Shown here piece by piece: positions 7,677-17,419 of a DNA stretch of 64,000 nucleotides. Position 1 is the first letter of the stretch, and each line of letters opens with the position of its first letter. A program made the translations under genes and the position numbers. The notes under the pieces are model-generated. The model was not told the origin of the DNA and did not search any database. It was given only the letters and a program-made list of their open reading frames with translations. Source of the DNA: Streptomyces sp. NRRL B-24484 (GTDB lineage: Bacteria > Actinomycetota > Actinomycetes > Streptomycetales > Streptomycetaceae); NCBI RefSeq assembly GCF_000717715.1, contig NZ_JOAI01000010.1, positions 122,091 to 186,090 on the forward strand, given 5' to 3'.

Positions 7677-9338
7677 GTGACACCCGCAGAGCTTTCCCAG
7701 GCAGTCCAGGCCGCAGTGAGCGCCGCCGTCGAGGCGGGCGAGCTGGCCGTCGCCGTGCCCGAGCACGTGACGGTCGAGCGGCCCAAGAACAGGGACCACG
7801 GTGACTACGCCACCAACGTGGCCCTCCAGCTCGCGAAGCCGGCAGGCATGCCGCCGCGAGCCGTTGCGGAACTGCTGGCCGCCCGCCTGCGAGAGACCAC
7901 CGGCGTCGCGAAGGTCGACATCGCCGGTCCGGGCTTCCTGAACATCACCCTCGACGCCGCCGCCCAGGGCCTGCTGGCCCGCACGGTGGTCGAGGCCGGC
8001 CAGGCGTACGGCCGGAACGAGGCCCTCAAGGGCCTGACCATCAACCTGGAGTTCGTGTCGGCCAACCCGACCGGCCCGATCCACATCGGCGGCGTCCGCT
8101 GGGCGGCCGTCGGCGACTCGCTGGCCCGCGTCCTGCGCGCCACCGGTGCCGACGTCACCACCGAGTACTACCTCAACGACGCCGGCGTGCAGATCACCAA
8201 GTTCGCGCGGTCGCTGCAGGCGGTCGCCAACGGCAAGCCCGTCCCGGAGGACGGCTACGTCGGCGAGTACATCGCGGACATCGCCAAGGCGATCACCGAC
8301 GGCGTGCCCGGCGTGCTCGACCTGTCCGAGGACGAGCAGCTCCAGGTCTTCCGGACCGAGGGCCTGAAGCTCATGGTCGCCGAGATCACGCGGTCGATGG
8401 AAGAGTTCGGGGTGCACTTCGACACCTGGTTCTCGGAGAAGTCGCTGCACGACTCGGGCGCCGTCGAGCAGGCCATCGACCGGCTGCGCGAGCAGGGCCA
8501 CGTCTTCGACCGGGACGGCGCCATCTGGCTGCGCACCACGGACTTCGGCGACGACAAGGACCGCGTCCTGATCAAGGCCGACGGCGAGACCACCTACTTC
8601 GCCGCCGACGCCGCCTACTACCTGAGCAAGCGGGACCGCGGCTCCGAGGTCTCGGTCTACATGCTCGGCGCCGACCACCACGGCTACGTCAACCGGCTCA
8701 AGGCCATCGCGGCCTGCGCCGGCGACGACATGGACCGCAACATCGAGGTCCGCATCGGCCAGTTCGTGAAGATGCTGCGCGACGGCCAGGAGGTCCGCCT
8801 CTCCAAGCGCGCCGGCAACATCATCACCATCGACGACGTCGTCGACTGGATCGGCGTGGACGCGGCGCGGTACATGCTGGCGCGTTCCTCCACCGACTCC
8901 ACCATCACCATCGACATCGACCTGGTCACCAGCCAGTCGAACGAGAACCCGGTCTTCTACGTGCAGTACGCGCACACCCGGATGTGCGGCGTCGCGCGCA
9001 AGGCCGCCGAGCTCGGCGTCGACAAGGGTGCGGCCGAGGACTTCAAGCCGGAGCTGCTCGCCACCCAGTGGGAGAGCGACATGCTCGGCGCGCTGGGCGA
9101 GTTCCCGCGCGTCATCGCCACGGCCGGCGAGCTGCGCGAGCCCCACCGGGTCGCGCGCTACCTGGAGGACCTTGCGGGCAAATACCACCGCCTGTACGAG
9201 AACTGCATGTTCCTGCCGAAGGGCGACGAGGAGCTCACGGACACGCACCGTGCGCGCCTCTGGCTGGTCGAGGCGACGCGAACGGTGCTCGCCAACGGCC
9301 TGACGCTGCTCGGCGTCTCCGCCCCCGAGCGGATGTAA
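7677..9338 (+). CDS. argS: Arginyl-tRNA synthetase
   Basis: 553 residues from GTG 7677. Class I synthetase motifs are present: SANPTGPIHIGG (128-139, the HIGH-type motif as HIGG) and LSKRAGN near residue 375 (KMSKS-type). The N-terminal arginyl additional domain (about 1-100) and the C-terminal anticodon-binding helices, ending LLGVSAPERM, are complete. It charges tRNA-Arg in the cytoplasm; a tRNA-Arg gene lies 0.7 kb upstream. argS ahead of lysA is the usual actinomycete order. A hairpin separates it from lysA. Confidence 0.97.
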   Translation: MTPAELSQAVQAAVSAAVEAGELAVAVPEHVTVERPKNRDHGDYATNVALQLAKPAGMPPRAVAELLAARLRETTGVAKVDIAGPGFLNITLDAAAQGLLARTVVEAGQAYGRNEALKGLTINLEFVSANPTGPIHIGGVRWAAVGDSLARVLRATGADVTTEYYLNDAGVQITKFARSLQAVANGKPVPEDGYVGEYIADIAKAITDGVPGVLDLSEDEQLQVFRTEGLKLMVAEITRSMEEFGVHFDTWFSEKSLHDSGAVEQAIDRLREQGHVFDRDGAIWLRTTDFGDDKDRVLIKADGETTYFAADAAYYLSKRDRGSEVSVYMLGADHHGYVNRLKAIAACAGDDMDRNIEVRIGQFVKMLRDGQEVRLSKRAGNIITIDDVVDWIGVDAARYMLARSSTDSTITIDIDLVTSQSNENPVFYVQYAHTRMCGVARKAAELGVDKGAAEDFKPELLATQWESDMLGALGEFPRVIATAGELREPHRVARYLEDLAGKYHRLYENCMFLPKGDEELTDTHRARLWLVEATRTVLANGLTLLGVSAPERM

Positions 9339-9361
9339 GCACGACCCCCATGCGCACGACG

Positions 9362-9399
9362 GGGGCGGCGGACGGTCGAAGGAGACCGTGCGCCGCCCC
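9362..9399 (+). terminator. Hairpin between argS and lysA
   Basis: A 16-bp stem with one mismatch (9362-9377 with 9384-9399) around loop GAAGGA, 23 bp after argS. No U tract follows, so it may only attenuate read-through into lysA. Confidence 0.55.
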
Positions 9400-9427
9400 T
9401 CGCCATAAGCCAAGGAAGTAGCCACAG

Positions 9428-10822
9428 ATGAGCCGCTCCGCCCACCCCGCAGGCCCCCGCCACGGCGACGTGCTGCCCGAGGGCCACTACCTCGCCCCGC
9501 CGAGCGACCCGAACGCGCTCGACCCGAAGGTGTGGTCGAGGACCGTCGCCCGCAACGACGACGGCGTGGTGACCGTCGGCGGCCTCGACGTGAAGGCGCT
9601 GGCGGCCGAGTTCGGCACCCCCGCCTACCTGATGGACGAGGCGGACTTCCGGGCCCGGGCCCGCGCCTGGCGGGACGCCTTCGGCGCGGACGCGGACGTC
9701 TACTACGCCGGCAAGGCCTTCCTCTCGAAGGCGGTCGTCCGCTGGCTGCACGAGGAGGGCCTGAACCTCGACGTCTGCAGCGGCGGCGAGCTGGCGGTGG
9801 CGCTGGCCGCCGGAATGCCGGGGGAGCGCCTCGCGCTGCACGGCAACAACAAGTCGGTGCACGAGCTGGAGCAGGCGGTGAAGGCCGGGGTCGGCCACGT
9901 CGTCGTCGACTCGTACGACGAGATCGAGCGGCTGGCGGCGGTCGCCGAGCGGCAGGGCGTCCGCCAGAAGGTGCTGATCCGGATCACGGTCGGCGTCGAG
10001 GCGCACACCCACGAGTTCATCGCCACCGCGCACGAGGACCAGAAGTTCGGCCTGTCGCTGAACGGCGGCGCCGCGGCCGAGGCCGTCCGCCGGGTGCTCG
10101 CCCACCCGCAGGCCCTGGAGCTGCGCGGCATCCACTCGCACATCGGCTCGCAGATCTTCGACACGGCGGGCTTCGAGGTGGCGGCCCGCCGGGTGGTCGG
10201 CCTGCTGGCCGAGATCCGCGACGAGCACGGCCTCGAACTGCCCGAGATCGACCTCGGCGGCGGCCTCGGCATCGCCTACACCAGCGACGACGACCCGCGG
10301 GAGCCCGCCGAGATCGCCGCCTCGCTGGCGGAGATCGTCCGCCGCGAGTGCTCCGCCGCGAACCTGGCCGCACCGCGGCTCTCGGTGGAGCCGGGCCGCG
10401 CGATCGTCGGCCCGACCGCCTTCACCCTGTACGAGGTCGGCACGGTGAAGCCGCTGGACGGCCTGCGCACCTACGTCAGCGTGGACGGCGGCATGTCGGA
10501 CAACATCCGCACCGCGCTGTACGACGCCGAGTACTCCGTCGCGCTGGTCTCCCGCACCAGCGACGCCGAGCCGATGCTGGTCCGCGTGGTGGGCAAGCAC
10601 TGCGAGTCCGGCGACATCGTGGTCCGCGACGCCTTCCTGCCGGCCGACCTGGCCGCCGGGGACCTGATCGCGGTGCCGGCCACCGGTGCGTACTGCCGGT
10701 CGATGGCCAGCAACTACAACCACGCCCTCAAGCCCCCCGTGGTCGCCGTCCGGGACGGAGCGGCCCGGGTGATCGTCAGGCGCGAGACGGAGGAGGATCT
10801 CCTGCGTCTGGATATCGGCTGA
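9428..10822 (+). CDS. lysA: Diaminopimelate decarboxylase
   Basis: 464 residues, ATG 9428 with AAGGAAG upstream. It makes lysine from meso-diaminopimelate, the last step of the DAP pathway. Fold-type III PLP signatures: [12 protein letters not shown] with PLP Lys96, [11 protein letters not shown] near 236-246, the Gly-rich phosphate loop [10 protein letters not shown] near 277, and GKHCESGD near 390 with the catalytic Cys from the partner subunit. The N-terminal 45-residue extension with [17 protein letters not shown] is common in actinomycetes. It heads the lysA-hom-thrC-thrB amino-acid block. Confidence 0.97.
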   Translation: MSRSAHPAGPRHGDVLPEGHYLAPPSDPNALDPKVWSRTVARNDDGVVTVGGLDVKALAAEFGTPAYLMDEADFRARARAWRDAFGADADVYYAGKAFLSKAVVRWLHEEGLNLDVCSGGELAVALAAGMPGERLALHGNNKSVHELEQAVKAGVGHVVVDSYDEIERLAAVAERQGVRQKVLIRITVGVEAHTHEFIATAHEDQKFGLSLNGGAAAEAVRRVLAHPQALELRGIHSHIGSQIFDTAGFEVAARRVVGLLAEIRDEHGLELPEIDLGGGLGIAYTSDDDPREPAEIAASLAEIVRRECSAANLAAPRLSVEPGRAIVGPTAFTLYEVGTVKPLDGLRTYVSVDGGMSDNIRTALYDAEYSVALVSRTSDAEPMLVRVVGKHCESGDIVVRDAFLPADLAAGDLIAVPATGAYCRSMASNYNHALKPPVVAVRDGAARVIVRRETEEDLLRLDIG

Positions 10823-10954
10823 CGAAATCCTTGTCTCAGATCATGGACCGGCCGTAGATCCGTGCGGAAAGTCCCGGAGACTGGTAGAGACCGAATATCG
10901 TCGGGCACCGTGAATTGCCCGGCGGAGACCGAGAATGCAGAGCGGAGTCGGATG

Positions 10955-12244
10955 ATGCGTACGCGCCCGCTGAAGGTGGCGTTGCTGGGCTGTGGTGTGG
11001 TGGGCTCCGAGGTGGCGCGCATCATGACGACGACGGCCGACGACCTCGCCGCGCGGATCGGCGCACCGGTCGAACTCGCCGGGATCGCCGTGCGCCGGGC
11101 CGGCCGCCCGCGCCCCGGGGTGCCCGAGCACCTGATCACCACCGACGCGGAGGCCCTGGTCAACCGCGGCGACATCGACGTGGTGGTCGAGGTGGTCGGC
11201 GGCATCGAGCCGTCCAAACAGCACATCCTGTCGGCCTTCGCCAACGGCGCCTCGGTGGTCTCCGCCAACAAGGCGCTGCTCGCCCAGGACGGCGCGGAGC
11301 TGCACGAGAAGGCCGCCGCGGCCGGTGTCGACCTGTACTACGAGGCCGCGGTGGCCGGTGCGATCCCGCTGATCCGCCCGCTGCGCGAGTCGCTGGCCGG
11401 CGACAAGGTCAACCGGGTGCTGGGCATCGTCAACGGCACCACCAACTTCATCCTCGACAAGATGGACACCACCGGCGCCGGGTACTCCGAGGCGCTGGAG
11501 GAGGCCACCGCCCTGGGCTACGCCGAGGCCGACCCGACCGCCGACGTCGAGGGCTTCGACGCCGCCGCCAAGGCCGCGATCCTGGCCGGCATCGCCTTCC
11601 ACACCCGGGTCACCGCCGCCGAGGTCTACCGCGAGGGCATCACCGAGGTGACCGCCGCGGACATCGCCTCGGCGAAGCAGATGGGCTGCGTGGTCAAGCT
11701 GCTGGCGATCTGCGAGCGCTCCGCCGACGGCGAGTCGGTGACCGCCCGCGTCCACCCGGCGATGATCCCGCTGTCGCACCCGCTGGCCTCCGTCCGCGAG
11801 GCCTACAACGCGGTGTTCGTGGAGTCCGAGGCGGCCGGCCGGCTGATGTTCTACGGCCCGGGCGCCGGCGGTTCGCCCACCGCCTCCGCCGTCCTCGGCG
11901 ACCTGGTCGCGGTCTGCCGCAACAAGCTGGCCGGCGCCACAGGCCCGGGCGACTCGGTGTACACCAGGCTGCCGGCCAAGCCGATGGACGAGGTCGTCAC
12001 CCGCTACCACGTGAGCCTGGACGTCGACGACCGCGCGGGCGTGCTCGCCCAGGTGGCGTCCGTCTTCGCCGAGCACGGCGTCTCCATCGACACCGTGCGC
12101 CAGCAGGGCCGCGACGGCGACGCCTCGCTCGTCGTGGTCACCCACCGCGCCACCGACGCCGCGCTGTCGGCGACGGTCGACAAGCTCCGCGCGCTGGACA
12201 GCGTGCGCGACGTGGCCAGCATCATGCGGGTCGAAGGGGAGTAA
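10955..12244 (+). CDS. hom: Homoserine dehydrogenase
   Basis: 429 residues. ATG 10955 is preferred over the adjacent ATG 10952 by similarity to other actinomycete starts ([17 protein letters not shown]). It reduces aspartate semialdehyde to homoserine, the branch point to threonine and methionine. The NAD(P) loop is GCGVVGS (12-18), VNGTTNFIL and the catalytic region [16 protein letters not shown] are clear, and a C-terminal ACT domain (about 350-425, [28 protein letters not shown]) implies threonine feedback. A possible -10, TATCGT, is at 10896-10901. thrC follows after 5 bp. Confidence 0.96.
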   Translation: MRTRPLKVALLGCGVVGSEVARIMTTTADDLAARIGAPVELAGIAVRRAGRPRPGVPEHLITTDAEALVNRGDIDVVVEVVGGIEPSKQHILSAFANGASVVSANKALLAQDGAELHEKAAAAGVDLYYEAAVAGAIPLIRPLRESLAGDKVNRVLGIVNGTTNFILDKMDTTGAGYSEALEEATALGYAEADPTADVEGFDAAAKAAILAGIAFHTRVTAAEVYREGITEVTAADIASAKQMGCVVKLLAICERSADGESVTARVHPAMIPLSHPLASVREAYNAVFVESEAAGRLMFYGPGAGGSPTASAVLGDLVAVCRNKLAGATGPGDSVYTRLPAKPMDEVVTRYHVSLDVDDRAGVLAQVASVFAEHGVSIDTVRQQGRDGDASLVVVTHRATDAALSATVDKLRALDSVRDVASIMRVEGE

Positions 12245-12249
12245 TCGAC

Positions 12250-13350
12250 ATGAACGCCATCGCCGAGAGCAGAGTGAGCGGCGCCCGCACCCACCAGTGG
12301 CGCGGCCTGATCGAGGAGTACCGCGACCGGCTTCCGGTCACCGCGGCGACGCCCGTGGTGACCCTGCTGGAGGGCGGCACGCCGCTCGTCCCCGCCCGGG
12401 TGCTCTCCGAGCGCACCGGCTGCGACGTGTACCTCAAGGTCGAGGGCGCCAACCCCACCGGGTCCTTCAAGGACCGCGGCATGACGATGGCCATCTCCAA
12501 GGCCAAGGAGGACGGCGCCCAGGCCGTCATCTGCGCCTCCACCGGCAACACCTCGGCCTCCGCCGCCGCCTACGCGGTGCGGGCCGGCATGGTGCCGGCG
12601 GTGCTCGTCCCGCAGGGCAAGATCGCCCTCGGCAAGATGGGCCAGGCCATCATCCACGGCGCGCAGATCCTGCAGGTGGACGGCAACTTCGACGACTGCC
12701 TCACGCTCGCCCGCGAGTTGTCCGAGAAGTACCCGGTCGCGCTGGTGAATTCGGTGAACCCGGTGCGCATCGAGGGCCAGAAGACCGCCGCCTTCGAGAT
12801 CGTCGACATGCTCGGCGACGCCCCCGACGTCCACGTCCTGCCGGTCGGCAACGCGGGCAACATCACCGCCTACTGGAAGGGCTACCGGGAGTACGCCGCG
12901 GACGGCCTGGCCACCCGCACCCCGCGCATGTGGGGCTTCCAGGCGGCCGGTTCGGCCCCGATCGTCGACGGCGCCCCCGTCCGCTCGCCGCAGACCATCG
13001 CCACCGCGATCCGGATCGGCAACCCGGCCTCGTGGGAGCACGCGATCGCCGCGCGCGACGAGTCCGGCGGCCTCATCGACAAGGTGACGGACCGTCAGAT
13101 CCTTTCCGCCTACCGGCTGTTGGCCTCCCAGGAGGGCGTCTTCGTGGAGCCCTCCTCGGCCTCCGGCGTGGCCGGCCTGCTGGCCAAGGCCGAGGCGGGC
13201 CTGGTCGATCCGGGTCAGCGGATCGTCTGCACCGTCACCGGCAACGGCCTCAAGGACCCGGACTGGGCGGTGGCCGGCGCCCCGCAGCGCCCGGAGATCG
13301 TCCCGGTCGACGCCGAGGCCGCCGCGCACCGCCTCGGACTGCTCGACTGA
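12250..13350 (+). CDS. thrC: Threonine synthase
   Basis: 366 residues from ATG 12250; its Shine-Dalgarno AGGGGAG lies in the last codons of hom, so the two are coupled. It converts O-phosphohomoserine to threonine with PLP. The PLP lysine is Lys74 in [11 protein letters not shown], the phosphate loop is [12 protein letters not shown], and [15 protein letters not shown] is the serine/threonine-dehydratase-fold signature. This is the short class of threonine synthase, usual in Gram-positives. A terminator hairpin follows, so thrB probably has its own promoter. Confidence 0.96.
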   Translation: MNAIAESRVSGARTHQWRGLIEEYRDRLPVTAATPVVTLLEGGTPLVPARVLSERTGCDVYLKVEGANPTGSFKDRGMTMAISKAKEDGAQAVICASTGNTSASAAAYAVRAGMVPAVLVPQGKIALGKMGQAIIHGAQILQVDGNFDDCLTLARELSEKYPVALVNSVNPVRIEGQKTAAFEIVDMLGDAPDVHVLPVGNAGNITAYWKGYREYAADGLATRTPRMWGFQAAGSAPIVDGAPVRSPQTIATAIRIGNPASWEHAIAARDESGGLIDKVTDRQILSAYRLLASQEGVFVEPSSASGVAGLLAKAEAGLVDPGQRIVCTVTGNGLKDPDWAVAGAPQRPEIVPVDAEAAAHRLGLLD

Positions 13351-13375
13351 CGGCGGCTCAGCCGGCACGCGCCCC

Positions 13376-13401
13376 GGGCCGACCCTTTCGGGGGTCGGCC
13401 C
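13376..13401 (+). terminator. Hairpin terminator after thrC
   Basis: Perfect 10-bp arms GGGCCGACCC/GGGTCGGCCC with a 6-nt loop, 25 bp after the thrC stop. Confidence 0.7.
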
Positions 13402-13675
13402 GCGGCCGTCCGGCAATGACACGTACGTGTTGATTCCGCACGGATTTCCCCGCTCAATTCCGCATCGTTTCCGGCCACGAACGGCAACACGGAAGATCGG
13501 TGCCGAGCAGGGTGTACCGCTGTGGAACCTGTCTTCGATAGGCTGGTTCCGTCGGGGCGCGCACGGCGCGCACATTCCCGCACTGCCGGGTCCCTGGTGT
13601 CCAGGGCCCCGCCGCCGTACCACCGCTGGCCCCACCCCCATCGGGCAGCCCTCACTCCCCAGGAGAGTCCACCGC
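13402..13675 (+). other. thrB leader region
   Basis: No credible gene. The only promoter-like element I see is TAGGCT at 13539-13544; with it thrB would have a leader of about 125 nt. The leader contains a short hairpin, CCCTGG-TGT-CCAGGG, near 13590-13605. I recognise no riboswitch. Confidence 0.35.
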
Positions 13676-14593
13676 ATGGCCGGTCCTGCGTTCCGTGCCG
13701 CCGCCGTCCGGGTCCGGGTCCCCGCGACCAGCGCCAACCTCGGCCCCGGTTTCGACGCCTTCGGACTCGCCCTGGGTCTCTACGACGACATCGTCGTCCG
13801 CGTCGCCGACTCCGGCCTCTCGGTCGACATCGCCGGCGAGGGCAGCGACAGCCTGCCCCGCGACGAGCGCCACCTGGTCGTCCGCTCCATGCGGGCCGCC
13901 TTCGACCGCCTCGGCGGCCAGCCCCGCGGCCTGGAGGTGGTCTGCGCCAACCGCATACCGCACGGCCGCGGCCTCGGCTCGTCCTCCGCCGCCATCTGCG
14001 CCGGCATCGTCGCCGCCCGTGCCGTCACCATCGGCGGGGCGCACGCGCTCGACGACGACGCCCTGCTCGCCCTCGCCTCCGAGCTGGAGGGCCACCCGGA
14101 CAACGTGGCCGCCTGCCTGCGCGGCAACTTCACCGTCGCGTGGACGGCCGAGGACGGCGCCCGCACCATCGTGCTCGACCCGTCCGACCAGGTCGTCCCC
14201 GTGGTCTTCGTGCCCGCCACCGAGGTGCTCACCGAGACCGCCCGCGGCCTGCTGCCCAAGACCGTCCCGCTGGCCGACGCCGCCGTCAACGCCGGCCGCG
14301 CCGCCCTGCTCGTCGAGGCGCTCACCCGCCGTCCCGAGCTGTTGCTCACCGCCACCGAGGACCGCCTCCACCAGGACTACCGCGCCTCCGCGATGCCCGA
14401 CAGCGCCGCCCTGGTGGCCGCCCTGCGCGCGCACGGCGTGCCGGCCGTGATCTCCGGTGCGGGCCCCACCGTGCTGGCGCTCACCGACGAAGCCTCCGCG
14501 GAGAAGGTGCTCGGCCTCGCCGGGCCCGAGTTCGCCGCCCACCGGCTGGAGTTGGACCGTGCCGGTGCGTGCGTCCTGCCGCTCGACGTCTGA
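13676..14593 (+). CDS. thrB: Homoserine kinase
   Basis: 305 residues; ATG 13676 has AGGAGAG 8 nt upstream. It phosphorylates homoserine for ThrC. GHMP-kinase signatures: N-terminal VRVPATSANLGPGFDAFG and ATP loop PHGRGLGSSSAA (95-106), plus a C-terminal GAGPTVLAL motif. Length and motifs are normal. It is separated from thrC by a terminator and a 275-bp leader, unlike operons where the two genes abut. Confidence 0.96.
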   Translation: MAGPAFRAAAVRVRVPATSANLGPGFDAFGLALGLYDDIVVRVADSGLSVDIAGEGSDSLPRDERHLVVRSMRAAFDRLGGQPRGLEVVCANRIPHGRGLGSSSAAICAGIVAARAVTIGGAHALDDDALLALASELEGHPDNVAACLRGNFTVAWTAEDGARTIVLDPSDQVVPVVFVPATEVLTETARGLLPKTVPLADAAVNAGRAALLVEALTRRPELLLTATEDRLHQDYRASAMPDSAALVAALRAHGVPAVISGAGPTVLALTDEASAEKVLGLAGPEFAAHRLELDRAGACVLPLDV

Positions 14594-15155
14594 GCCGACA
14601 CCGAACGCGGCCACACCCGCGGGAACGGAAACGATTGACAACTACAGGGCTGGGGAATGTGTCAGGGGGTCGGTAGTGTTAACCTCATTGCTGCACCAGA
14701 CACCCTCCGGGGTTCGGTGCGCCACGTCCCGATCCCGCCCCTTCAGGCTGGCACCGTCCGCACCTGCAGGGTCCGGAAGGACGGGACCACGATTTTCCGG
14801 GAGCCCACCACAGCGCGTACGCAGCCTGCCTGCGCGACTGAGGCGCATCCCGAAGCCGTGACGGCACCTGACTCCCACCCGCGGCCTCCGCACTGAGGTA
14901 CGGGCGGGCGGAGCCCGAGGTGCTGCCGCGCGACGGGGGCCCGGGAACCAAAAACAGGCAGCGAGGCCGGCACGAGACCGGCCCACCGCGCCACTTCGCA
15001 CCACAGTGCACCGCACTTTTCGCAGCGTCCACCCGATCGGCTGGTCCTTTCGGGGGGACGACCGCCTCGGACCAGCGTGATTCGGCGTTGGTCAGGACAG
15101 CACAACCGGTCGCCGAGCCAGACAGGCCGACGTCCGCTCCAGGGAAGGACCCTTA
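14594..15155 (+). other. Long rho leader with possible upstream ORF
   Basis: 562 bp without a conserved gene. TTGACA at 14635-14640 and a TAGTGT -10-like box at 14674-14679 are the clearest promoter elements, though they are too far apart to form one promoter. An open frame from GTG 14920 (GGAG 8 nt upstream) to TAG 15154-15156 encodes 78 residues and its stop shares one base with the rho start codon; its third-position composition is unlike a real gene. A long untranslated leader would allow feedback control of rho. Confidence 0.4.
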
Positions 15156-17240
15156 GTGAGCGACACCACCGATCTGATGGGCGCGCGCCCGGACGCCGAC
15201 GCGTCGGACGCAGCCGCCGCCCCCGCGGCCCCGGCCAGGCGCCGTCGCAGCGCCGCCGCAGGCCTCGACGGCCTGGTCCTCGCCGAGCTCCAGAAGCTCG
15301 CCACGGGCCTCGGTATCAGCGGTACCGGACGGATGCGCAAGAGCCAGCTCATCGAGGCCATCAAGGAGAAGAGCGGCGGCGACCCGCTGCTCGCCGGCGC
15401 CGCCGCGCCCGCTCCGGCCGCCAAGCGCACCGCCACCAAGGCCGCCGCTCCCGCCGAGGAGGCGCCCGCCGCCGCCCCGGCCGCCGAGGAGAAGCCGGCC
15501 CGCCGCACCCGTGCTGCCGCCGCCGCTGCCGCCGCCCCCGCGGAGCAGCCGCAGGCCCAGATCGAGATCCCGGTCCAGGCCGCCGCCGAGACCGCGCCGG
15601 CCCGCACCGAGCGCACCCGCCGCCGTGCCACCTCCGCGGCCGGCGCCCCGACCGCCGAGGCCGCCGCCGAGTCGGCCGGCACCGTGGTCGCCGAGGCCAA
15701 GGCGGAGACCCGCACCGCCGAGCAGCGTCCCGCCGAGGGCGAGACCCGTACCGAGCGCCGCGACCGCCGTGACCGGCGCGACCGCCGCGAGGGCGGCGAG
15801 CGTCCCGAGGCGGCCGAGGGCCAGGACAGCGAGTCCCGCGAGTCCCGCCGCGACCGCCGCAACCGCCGCGACCGCGACCGGGCGGAGCGCCAGCCCGCCC
15901 AGGGCCAGCAGCAGACCGGCACCCAGCAGCAGGACACCCAGGCCGGCCGCCAGGGCCAGCCCGCCGGGCAGCAGGCCGGCGGCTACGACGACGACGAGTT
16001 CGGCGACGGCCGCCGCGGCCGCCGCGGACGCTACCGCGACCGCCGGGGCCGCGGCCGCCGCGAGGGCTTCGAGGGCAGCACCCCCGAGCCGCAGATCGGC
16101 GAGGACGACGTCCTCATCCCGGTCGCGGGCATCCTCGACATCCTCGACAACTACGCGTTCGTCCGGACCTCCGGCTACCTGCCGGGCCAGAACGACGTCT
16201 ACGTCTCGCTCGCCCAGGTGCGCAAGCACGGCCTGCGCAAGGGCGACGCCATCACCGGTGCGGTGCGCCAGCCCCGCGACGGCGAGCGCCGCGAGAAGTT
16301 CAACGCGATGGTCCGCCTCGACTCGGTCAACGGCACGGACCCGGACGGCGCCCGCAGCCGCCCCGAGTTCGGCAAGCTGACCCCGCTGTACCCGCAGGAG
16401 CGGCTGCGCCTGGAGACCGACCCGGGCGTGCTGACGACCCGGATCATCGACCTCGTGTCGCCGATCGGCAAGGGCCAGCGCGGTCTGATCGTCGCCCCGC
16501 CGAAGACCGGCAAGACGATGATCATGCAGGCGATCGCCAACGCGATCACCCACAACAACCCCGAGTGCCACCTGATGGTCGTCCTCGTCGACGAGCGTCC
16601 GGAAGAGGTCACCGACATGCAGCGGTCGGTGAAGGGCGAGGTCATCTCCTCGACCTTCGACCGCCCGGCCGAGGACCACACCACCGTCGCCGAGCTCGCC
16701 ATCGAGCGTGCCAAGCGCCTGGTGGAGCTGGGCCACGACGTGGTGATCCTGCTCGACTCGATCACCCGCCTCGGCCGCGCCTACAACCTGGCCGCGCCGG
16801 CCTCCGGCCGCATCCTGTCCGGTGGTGTCGACTCGACCGCGCTCTACCCGCCGAAGAAGTTCTTCGGCGCCGCGCGCAACATCGAGAACGGCGGCTCGCT
16901 GACCATCCTCGCCACCGCCCTGGTGGAGACCGGCTCCCGCGCCGACGAGGTGGTCTTCGAGGAGTTCAAGGGCACCGGCAACATGGAGCTCAAGCTCGAC
17001 CGCAAGCTCTCCGACAAGCGGATCTTCCCGGCGGTGGACGTCGACGCGTCCTCCACCCGCAAGGAGGAGATCCTGCTGGGCAAGGAGGAGCTGGCGGTCA
17101 CCTGGAAGCTCCGCCGGGTGCTGCACGCGCTCGACTCGCAGCAGGCCATCGAGCTGCTCCTGGACAAGATGAAGCAGACCAAGAGCAACGCCGAGTTCCT
17201 GATGCAGATCGCCAAGACCACCCCCGGTTCCGGCGACTGA
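15156..17240 (+). CDS. rho: Transcription termination factor Rho (long actinobacterial form)
   Basis: 694 residues, GTG 15156 with AGGGAAGGA 6 nt upstream. Order: Rho_N helical domain (38-72, [21 protein letters not shown]), a roughly 230-residue Ala/Glu/Arg-rich insertion with [14 protein letters not shown] runs, cold-shock RNA-binding domain (about 305-395, [17 protein letters not shown]), then the RecA-like motor with Walker A APPKTGKT near 447-454 and Walker [11 protein letters not shown] near 528-537. E. coli Rho has 419 residues; the extra basic insertion is characteristic of high-G+C Gram-positives and is thought to add RNA affinity. A strong terminator follows. Confidence 0.98.
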   Translation: MSDTTDLMGARPDADASDAAAAPAAPARRRRSAAAGLDGLVLAELQKLATGLGISGTGRMRKSQLIEAIKEKSGGDPLLAGAAAPAPAAKRTATKAAAPAEEAPAAAPAAEEKPARRTRAAAAAAAAPAEQPQAQIEIPVQAAAETAPARTERTRRRATSAAGAPTAEAAAESAGTVVAEAKAETRTAEQRPAEGETRTERRDRRDRRDRREGGERPEAAEGQDSESRESRRDRRNRRDRDRAERQPAQGQQQTGTQQQDTQAGRQGQPAGQQAGGYDDDEFGDGRRGRRGRYRDRRGRGRREGFEGSTPEPQIGEDDVLIPVAGILDILDNYAFVRTSGYLPGQNDVYVSLAQVRKHGLRKGDAITGAVRQPRDGERREKFNAMVRLDSVNGTDPDGARSRPEFGKLTPLYPQERLRLETDPGVLTTRIIDLVSPIGKGQRGLIVAPPKTGKTMIMQAIANAITHNNPECHLMVVLVDERPEEVTDMQRSVKGEVISSTFDRPAEDHTTVAELAIERAKRLVELGHDVVILLDSITRLGRAYNLAAPASGRILSGGVDSTALYPPKKFFGAARNIENGGSLTILATALVETGSRADEVVFEEFKGTGNMELKLDRKLSDKRIFPAVDVDASSTRKEEILLGKEELAVTWKLRRVLHALDSQQAIELLLDKMKQTKSNAEFLMQIAKTTPGSGD

Positions 17241-17256
17241 CGCGGCCCGTTCCGCA

Positions 17257-17300
17257 GGGCGAGGCCCCGCACCGCATCCGCGGTGGGGGCCTCGCCCTTT
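17257..17300 (+). terminator. Intrinsic terminator of rho
   Basis: A long hairpin, arms 17257-17275 and 17280-17297, loop ATCC, followed by TTT. Only a one-base imperfection interrupts the stem. Confidence 0.8.
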
Positions 17301-17344
17301 GGGCACCGCTCCCCGCGGCCGGCGCCGCGGGCCCCGTACGGCCC

Positions 17345-17374
17345 TCCGGCCTCCGCCGATCGGCGGAGGCCGGA
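17345..17374. promoter_or_regulatory. 30-bp perfect palindrome at the LCP-gene promoter
   Basis: Bases 17345-17359 (TCCGGCCTCCGCCGA) are followed directly by their exact reverse complement. The site ends 6 bp before the -10-like TATGCT (17381-17386), so it covers the expected -35 region. Confidence 0.6.
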
Positions 17375-17380
17375 TTCCCT

Positions 17381-17386
17381 TATGCT
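17381..17386 (+). promoter_or_regulatory. -10 element TATGCT of the LCP gene
   Basis: TATGCT lies 33 bp before ATG 17420, leaving a short leader that contains an AAGGGG ribosome-binding site. No good -35 is seen because the palindrome occupies that position. Confidence 0.5.
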
Positions 17387-17419
17387 CGAAAAGCCCCGTT
17401 CGAGCAGAAAGGGGAAGGG

